Source of the DNA: an uncultured Geobacteraceae bacterium
Lineage (GTDB): Bacteria; Desulfobacterota; Desulfuromonadia; Geobacterales; Pseudopelobacteraceae
Reading direction: 5' to 3'
Assembly: GCA_903930585.1 (NCBI GenBank)
Contig: CAIYZD010000349.1
Span: 1-38,058, forward strand
Length of the DNA: 38,058 nucleotides
In this document: positions 29,971 to 38,058 of the stretch, in pieces
How positions within the stretch are numbered: position 1 is the first letter of the stretch
Layout: each line of letters opens with the position of its first letter
Position numbers and translations under genes: made by a program
Notes under the pieces: generated by a model
Databases searched by the model: none
The model's input: only the letters and a program-made list of their open reading frames with translations
What the model was told of the DNA's origin: nothing

Positions 29971-30119
29971 AGGGGATGTGTTAATAAAGTGTGATTCCCG
30001 CCGGTTTGGTGAGTACCTCTTTATTAAGGAATGCGCTGAATAACAGAAATAACCCCAAAACCAGCTTGGCATGCCGCCATGCCGGGACTATTCTGCTGAG
30101 AAAACGAAAGGAAAATTCC

Positions 30120-30410
30120 ATGTCTCAATTAACCATTATCGCAAAACTCGTGGCTAAAAAGGAATCCATTGATGTCGTCAAGAGCGAATTACTGAAGATG
30201 ATTGCACCGACCAGGAAAGAATCCGGCTGCATCAATTACTGTCTGCATCAGGACAATGATGATCCCGCTGTCTTTGCCTACTATGAAAACTGGGAGAGTT
30301 CTGCCAGTTTCGAAGCGCATAAAAGCAGTGATCATTACAAGGCCTACGTCATGGCTCTTGAAGGATTGATTGAAGAAAAAGTCGTTAGCAAGATGACCCT
30401 TGTTGAATAA
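30120..30410 (+). CDS. antibiotic biosynthesis monooxygenase-domain (YgiN-like) protein
   Basis: ATG at 30120; MSQLTIIAKLVAKKESIDVVKSELLKMIAPTRKESGCINYCLHQDNDDPAVFAYYENWESSASFEAHKSSDHYKAY. Confidence 0.93.
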   Translation: MSQLTIIAKLVAKKESIDVVKSELLKMIAPTRKESGCINYCLHQDNDDPAVFAYYENWESSASFEAHKSSDHYKAYVMALEGLIEEKVVSKMTLVE

Positions 30411-30513
30411 GGAGAGCAGGTCGAGACAACTGTTTTTGTCCGCTTGAAAAATAGTTCCAAAAGCGTACAATCGCACGAACGTCACCACATAATATGTTTT
30501 TGAGGAGGATGGC

Positions 30514-31398
30514 ATGGACAGGAGGACATTCATAAAAACCACCGGGAGTGCGGTGTTGCTGGCTCCCGTGTTGCTCAGAGAAGCTCTTGCTGCTCGTGAA
30601 CAGTCGCTTGTGGCAGTGGCGGAGGGGACTGATTATGCGGCCATAACCCGCAGAGCAATTACCGCCGTCGGTGGCATGAAGCGGTTTGTCAAGGTGGGTG
30701 ATGTGGTCGTAGTGAAGCCGAACATGGGGTGGGACCGTTCTTGTGAGCTTGGCGCCAATACCCATCCCCTGGTGGTGCGAGCGGTGGTGGAGGAGTGTCT
30801 GGCTGCTGGGGCAAAGAAGGTCAAGGTCTTTGACAATACCTGTAACGACGCTCGCCGTTGCTACGTCAACAGCGGGATCGAGGGGATATTGAACGGGATG
30901 AAAGGGGTCGAATGCAAGCATATTGAACCGGAGCGGTATAAAAAAGTTGTATTGAACGGCCTGTTTCTGAAGGAGTGGGATCTCTATGACGAGGCGCTCA
31001 CCGCCGATGTTTATATCAACGTCCCGGTCGCCAAGCACCACGGTTTGTCAAAGTTGACTCTTGGGTTGAAAAATGTCATGGGAATCATGGGAGGAACCCG
31101 CGGATTCATCCACCGCAACATCGATGTTGCTCTGGCCGATGTCAATGCCCATGTGAAGAAACATCTGACGATCATCGATGCAACCCGCATCCTGACCGCT
31201 CACGGGCCGCAGGGGGGTAATATTGCCGACGTTAAAGTGCTCAACAAGATAATCGCCTCGACTGACACGGTGGCCGCCGATGCATTTGCCACCACACTGT
31301 TCGGTTTGAAGCCATCCGATATTCCGGTGACCGTGGCTGCTTTCAAGCGCGGCCTTGGTGAGATGAATCTGGATAAAATCAAGGTTATGAAGGCTTGA
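30514..31398 (+). CDS. DUF362 domain protein with Tat signal
   Basis: MDRRTFIKTTGSAVLLAPVLL twin-arginine leader; VVVKPNMGWDR, VPVAKHHGLSKLTLGLKNVMGIMGG. Confidence 0.88.
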   Translation: MDRRTFIKTTGSAVLLAPVLLREALAAREQSLVAVAEGTDYAAITRRAITAVGGMKRFVKVGDVVVVKPNMGWDRSCELGANTHPLVVRAVVEECLAAGAKKVKVFDNTCNDARRCYVNSGIEGILNGMKGVECKHIEPERYKKVVLNGLFLKEWDLYDEALTADVYINVPVAKHHGLSKLTLGLKNVMGIMGGTRGFIHRNIDVALADVNAHVKKHLTIIDATRILTAHGPQGGNIADVKVLNKIIASTDTVAADAFATTLFGLKPSDIPVTVAAFKRGLGEMNLDKIKVMKA

Positions 31399-31402
31399 CG
31401 GA

Positions 31403-32953
31403 ATGAGGATGACCCCTGCCCGCGTCTTTCAGTTGTTTTTTCTGATGTTGTTTCTGATCCTGTTCGTTCAGACGGAATACCGTGGTCATGATGAAATCAA
31501 TGCGGCGGTAAATACCTTTTTCAGGGTTGATCCGCTGGTGTTGATCAGCTGTCTGCTCGCGACAAAAACGTGGATCTGGATGCTGTTTCCGGCCCTGTTG
31601 ATGGTAGTGGCGACGCTGCTGCTGGGGCGTTTTTTCTGCGGCTGGATCTGCCCGCTTGGAACCATCCTTGATCTTGTTACGTCGCGGATCGCCAAGAGTG
31701 CCCCTCTCAAGGCGCTCAAAGGGAATACCAAATACTGGTTACTGTTGCCGCTGCTGTCGTCATCACTGTTCAACCTCAACCTGAGCGGACTGCTGGACCC
31801 GATTGCCATTTTACTGCGGGGGTTGTCATTCTTTTTCTACCCGATGCTTGGTCTGGCAGCACGGAGCGGGTGGGTCGGACTGTACCACACGATTGGCGAG
31901 CGGCGCGATACGGTGGCGCCTGTGTACAACCTGATTCGGGACAACCTGCTTCCGTTTCGGGATACTATCTACCCGCTGGCGTTATTTTCGGCACTCCTCC
32001 TGCTCGGCATTATCGCGCTGGAGCGTTTTGAAACACGCAACTGGTGCCGGAACCTCTGCCCGCTTGGCACGCTGCTCGGATGGCTGGGGCGCTTTTCCCT
32101 GTTCAACCGGGTGCCGACCGGCCTGTGCGGCGACTGCGGGCGGTGTCGCGAGTTATGTCCGACCGGTTTTGACCGGGATTTTCTTATGAAAGAGGAATGC
32201 ATCATCTGTATGGAATGTAGTAAAGGGTGTCCCCATGACAGGATATCATTTCGTCTGTCACTGAAACATAAGGGGATTGGGCCGCTGTTGCCGGAGCGGC
32301 GGGTATTGCTTGGCGGCATGGCGGGCGGGTTGCTGTTGGCGCTGCCTGCGCGGTTTCGCCCTCCCGAAAAGGGGTCACGCCTGCTTCGTCCTCCGGGAGT
32401 GCGGAGTGAGGATGATTTTGTGCAGAAATGTGTTCGCTGTGGCGAGTGCATGAAGGTCTGTCTGAAAAACGCCTTGTATCCGGCGACATATCAGGCCGGG
32501 TTTGAAGGGATCTATACGCCGCACGTTATCCCCCGGCTGGGGTATTGTGAGTACAATTGCACCCTCTGCGGTCAGGTTTGCCCGACCGGGGCTATACCCA
32601 GACTGCCGGTAGAGTCCAAGCGGCGCGAAGTGATCGGCAAGGCGGTTTTCGACAAAAACCACTGTCTGCCGTATGCCCGTAAGATCGATTGTATTGTGTG
32701 TGAAGAACATTGTCCGATTCCGGAGAAGGCGATCCGTTCCCGCGAGGTGCAGATCACCGGGTTGGACGGTGTTGTTAAAACGATTAAGGAACCGTATCTG
32801 GTCGAAGAAATCTGTAACGGGTGCGGCATCTGTGAGAACGTCTGCCCTTTGGAGACAAAGGCTGGCATCGAGGTGTTTGCCGTGAACAGCCACGTTCCCA
32901 TCTCCGCGCAAAGCTCCGGAGAAGGAACAGCGTTATCAAACCCTTATCAATGA
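31403..32953 (+). CDS. NapH-like membrane polyferredoxin fused to NapG/MauM-like ferredoxin domain
   Basis: FCGWICPLGT, CRNLCPLGTLLGW, CGDCGRCRELCPTG, CIICMECSKGCPHD, then ERRVLLGGMAGGLLLALPA, CVRCGECMKVC, CTLCGQVCPTGAI, CIVCEEHCPIP, CNGCGICENVCPLE. Confidence 0.88.
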   Translation: MRMTPARVFQLFFLMLFLILFVQTEYRGHDEINAAVNTFFRVDPLVLISCLLATKTWIWMLFPALLMVVATLLLGRFFCGWICPLGTILDLVTSRIAKSAPLKALKGNTKYWLLLPLLSSSLFNLNLSGLLDPIAILLRGLSFFFYPMLGLAARSGWVGLYHTIGERRDTVAPVYNLIRDNLLPFRDTIYPLALFSALLLLGIIALERFETRNWCRNLCPLGTLLGWLGRFSLFNRVPTGLCGDCGRCRELCPTGFDRDFLMKEECIICMECSKGCPHDRISFRLSLKHKGIGPLLPERRVLLGGMAGGLLLALPARFRPPEKGSRLLRPPGVRSEDDFVQKCVRCGECMKVCLKNALYPATYQAGFEGIYTPHVIPRLGYCEYNCTLCGQVCPTGAIPRLPVESKRREVIGKAVFDKNHCLPYARKIDCIVCEEHCPIPEKAIRSREVQITGLDGVVKTIKEPYLVEEICNGCGICENVCPLETKAGIEVFAVNSHVPISAQSSGEGTALSNPYQ

Positions 32954-32983
32954 CAGGATATTTAATAAATAAGGAGGAGCGTG

Positions 32984-33652
32984 ATGAAAATACTTGCCAT
33001 AATTGGCAGCCCGCGCGGAATGGAGGGGAATACCGGCCGGCTTCTGGAGGAAGTGTTGTCCGGAGTAGCGGCAAGCGGCGCCGAGACGGAAATTCTCTCC
33101 CTGAGAACCCTGAATGTCCAGCCGTGCGAAGCCTGTGATGTCTGCCACACGACCGGAGTATGTAACATAAAGGACGATTATGAGAGTATTAAGGAAAAGT
33201 TGCTTACCTGCGACGGTTTCATTCTTGCCAGCCCGAATTACATCTCCAGCGTCACGGCTCAGATGAAAGCACTGTTTGATCGCTGTAACGGCCTGATCCA
33301 TTGCATGGCTCTGGAAGGGACGTATGCAGCCATGGTCGATACATCCGGTAGCGGTGAGGACGAGGAGGTTATCAGTTATATGGGACGCTTTGTGAATACT
33401 CTTGGCGCGTACTCGATCGGCGGGATCGGTTCGCCTGTTGCCGGGATCAGAACCTTTCCCGATGAGAAGAACCTGTTTGACAACGCCCGTAAGCTGGGGG
33501 GGGAACTGTGCCGGTGTGTCGCCGAACGACAGGCGTTTCCGGAGCAGGATGCGTTTATAAATGGTTTCAGTGCCCGGATGTCGGGACTCGTCGGTATTAT
33601 GAAGGAGTCTTGGCCCTATGAGCGGGAATATTGGGAGAAGAAACGTTCTTGA
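32984..33652 (+). CDS. NADPH-dependent FMN reductase / iron-sulfur flavoprotein-like
   Basis: MKILAIIGSPRGMEGNTGRLLEEVLSG...CEACDVCHTTGVCNIKDDYESI...ASPNYISSVTAQMKALFDR. Confidence 0.9.
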   Translation: MKILAIIGSPRGMEGNTGRLLEEVLSGVAASGAETEILSLRTLNVQPCEACDVCHTTGVCNIKDDYESIKEKLLTCDGFILASPNYISSVTAQMKALFDRCNGLIHCMALEGTYAAMVDTSGSGEDEEVISYMGRFVNTLGAYSIGGIGSPVAGIRTFPDEKNLFDNARKLGGELCRCVAERQAFPEQDAFINGFSARMSGLVGIMKESWPYEREYWEKKRS

Positions 33653-33746
33653 GTGGCAGCTGGACAAAATCGGTAGTATCGTGGCTGAATCGCTGCTATA
33701 GAAATCTGGCAGATGACAGATGAGCTTCAACGTTCTTGGAGGCGGC

Positions 33747-36224
<2,478 letters not shown>

Positions 36225-36225
<1 letters not shown>

Positions 36226-37784
36226 TGAGCGATATCCACAACCAGAAAATTCTGATTCTCGACTTCGGTTCACAGTACACTCAGTTGATCGCCCGCCGGG
36301 TTCGCGAAGCCCATGTCTTCTGTGAACTGCATCCGTTCGACATGGATCTTGCCGCAATCCGTGCTTTTGCTCCAAACGGGATTATTCTTTCCGGCGGTCC
36401 CTGCTCGGTTTATGACGAGGGGGCACCGTCGGTTGCGGAAGAACTGTTTGAACTGGGGGTGCCGGTGCTTGGCATCTGTTACGGCATGCAGTTGCTGAGC
36501 CGTCATTTCGGAGGGGAGGTTGTGCCGGCCGGCAAGCGTGAATTCGGTCATGCCGAGTTGTTGTCTGCCGGGCGGCCCGGTCAGCTGTTTGATAATTTTT
36601 TTGTCGATGGCGCCAGTCCGGTCTGGATGAGCCATGGCGACCACGTTGCCCGTGTGCCGGATGGTTTTGAAGTTGTGGCCGGGACCGGCAATGCTCCGGT
36701 CTGCGCCATCCAGAATGTCGCCAGGAATCTCTACGGAGTGCAGTTTCATCCCGAAGTCAACCATACGCCGCGCGGCGAACTGTTACTCGATACGTTTGTG
36801 CGAAATATCTGCGGATGCAACGGCCAGTGGACTCCGGGACAGATTATCGAGGATTCCATAGAACGGATCCGTCGTCAGGTTGGTAGTGATACCGTTATTC
36901 TCGGCCTTTCCGGTGGTGTTGACTCTTCGGTCGCCGCAGCCCTCATTCACCGTGCGATCGGTGACCAGCTGACGTGCGTATTTGTGGACAACGGCTTGTT
37001 GCGTCTGGGGGAGGGCGACCAGGTTATGGCAACCTTTGCCAGGAATCTGGGGGTCAAGGTAATCAGAGTTGACGCCGAAGAGCGCTTTCTTTCCGCTCTG
37101 GCAGGTGTCAGCGATCCTGAAAAAAAGCGCAAAATCATTGGCGGACTGTTTGTCGATATTTTTGAAGAACAATCAAAGCTGATTACCGATGCCAACTGGC
37201 TTGCCCAGGGAACCATCTATCCGGACGTGATCGAGTCTGCCGGGGCAAAAACCGGCAAGGCCCATACTATCAAGAGTCATCACAATGTCGGCGGACTGCC
37301 GGATTACATGAAGCTCAAACTGCTGGAACCGCTCAGGGAGCTGTTTAAGGATGAGGTGCGGGCTATTGGTGAAGAGCTTGGCCTGCCTCACCAGATGGTC
37401 TGGCGTCATCCGTTCCCCGGTCCCGGTCTGGGGGTACGGATTCTCGGTGAAGTGAAAAAAGAATATTGCGATATCCTGCGCCGCGCTGACGCCATTTATA
37501 TCGAAGAACTCTACGCCTCGGGACATTATGACAAGATTAGTCAGGCGTTTGCGGTGTTTCTGCCGGTCAAGAGCGTTGGCGTCATGGGGGATGGCCGTAC
37601 CTATGAGTATGTTGTCGCGCTACGGGCGGTGGAAACGAAGGATTTTATGACCGCGGGATGGTATCCGATGCCGTATGAAGATCTGGCCCGTATCAGCGGT
37701 CGCATTATCAACGAGGTGAAGGGTATTAATCGGGTCGTTTACGATATTTCCAGCAAACCGCCGGCTACGATTGAGTGGGAATAG
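36225..37784 (+). CDS. guaA: GMP synthase (glutamine-hydrolysing)
   Basis: [30 protein letters not shown]-terminal [11 protein letters not shown] overlaps guaB TAA by 1 nt. Confidence 0.97.
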
Positions 37785-37819
37785 CTGCCGCGTTCGCACG
37801 TTCGGTTTCCATTTTTCTG

Positions 37820-37848
37820 TTGACATTTATTTTACTCTGCAATAAAGA
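37820..37848 (+). promoter_or_regulatory. putative sigma70 promoter downstream of guaA
   Basis: TTGACA (37820-37825) - 17 nt - TAAAGA (37843-37848). Confidence 0.4.
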
Positions 37849-37864
37849 TTAAAACGCTCCTGTT

Positions 37865-37897
37865 GGTGTTGTATTGAGAGGCCACGTGTACAACACC
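37865..37897. repeat. 9-bp perfect inverted repeat
   Basis: GGTGTTGTA (37865-37873) / TACAACACC (37889-37897), 15-nt loop, no T tract. Confidence 0.6.
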
Positions 37898-38058
37898 CTT
37901 CAATAATTCAATCTAATTCAGATACTGTTTTGACAGATAGTGTGACCTGATTACTTTCTAAGTTTTGTTGACAAACAAAAAATAGATTGTATCAAGTACT
38001 ACACGTATATATTCTAATGCGGTCAACTAAAGGACGTTGTCTGTCCTTAAACTTAAAG

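Noticed and set aside
33496-33503. G8 tract in the flavin reductase gene
   Set aside because: Mid-gene in a cytoplasmic enzyme with an intact frame; no reason to expect phase variation, and shows that G8 runs are not unique to the outer-membrane locus.

Overview
This 38 kb window is a gene-dense bacterial chromosome segment. The gene families and the ilvD-ilvB-ilvN-ilvC-psd-pssA order resemble Geobacter/Desulfuromonadales, which is an inference from synteny and not a database match. Most of it is housekeeping: an SRAP/YedK-like protein, two small motility-type proteins (FlaG-like, YjfB-like), the cell-shape cluster rodA-mrdA-mreD-mreC, gmhB, DAHP synthase, SppA, YfcE-like phosphoesterase, pssA/psd, ilvC/N/B/D, a DUF1456 protein, pepN, an AT-richer accessory stretch (P-II-like, IHF/HU, small ORFs), a LolD/FtsX-like ABC transporter with a LolA-like protein and an outer-membrane protein, YceI and MarR, DUF4149, an ABM monooxygenase, a Tat-type DUF362 protein with a NapH/NapG-like polyferredoxin fusion and an iron-sulfur flavoprotein-like reductase, an MBL-fold hydrolase, and guaB-guaA. 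The best candidates for a second look are: (1) a P-II-like protein that aligns without gaps to GlnB but has Phe at both T-loop tyrosine positions, an altered B-loop and a truncated C-terminus; (2) a NapH-NapG-like fusion with an apparent internal RR signal anchor, next to a Tat-exported DUF362 protein; (3) a four-gene ABC/LolA-like/outer-membrane export cassette with G8 tracts; (4) a 12-bp element shared in inverted orientation by the marR and yceI promoters; (5) a 17-bp perfect stem-loop flanked by a TTACAC direct repeat at the pssA stop codon. No tRNA, rRNA, CRISPR, transposase or prophage was recognised.
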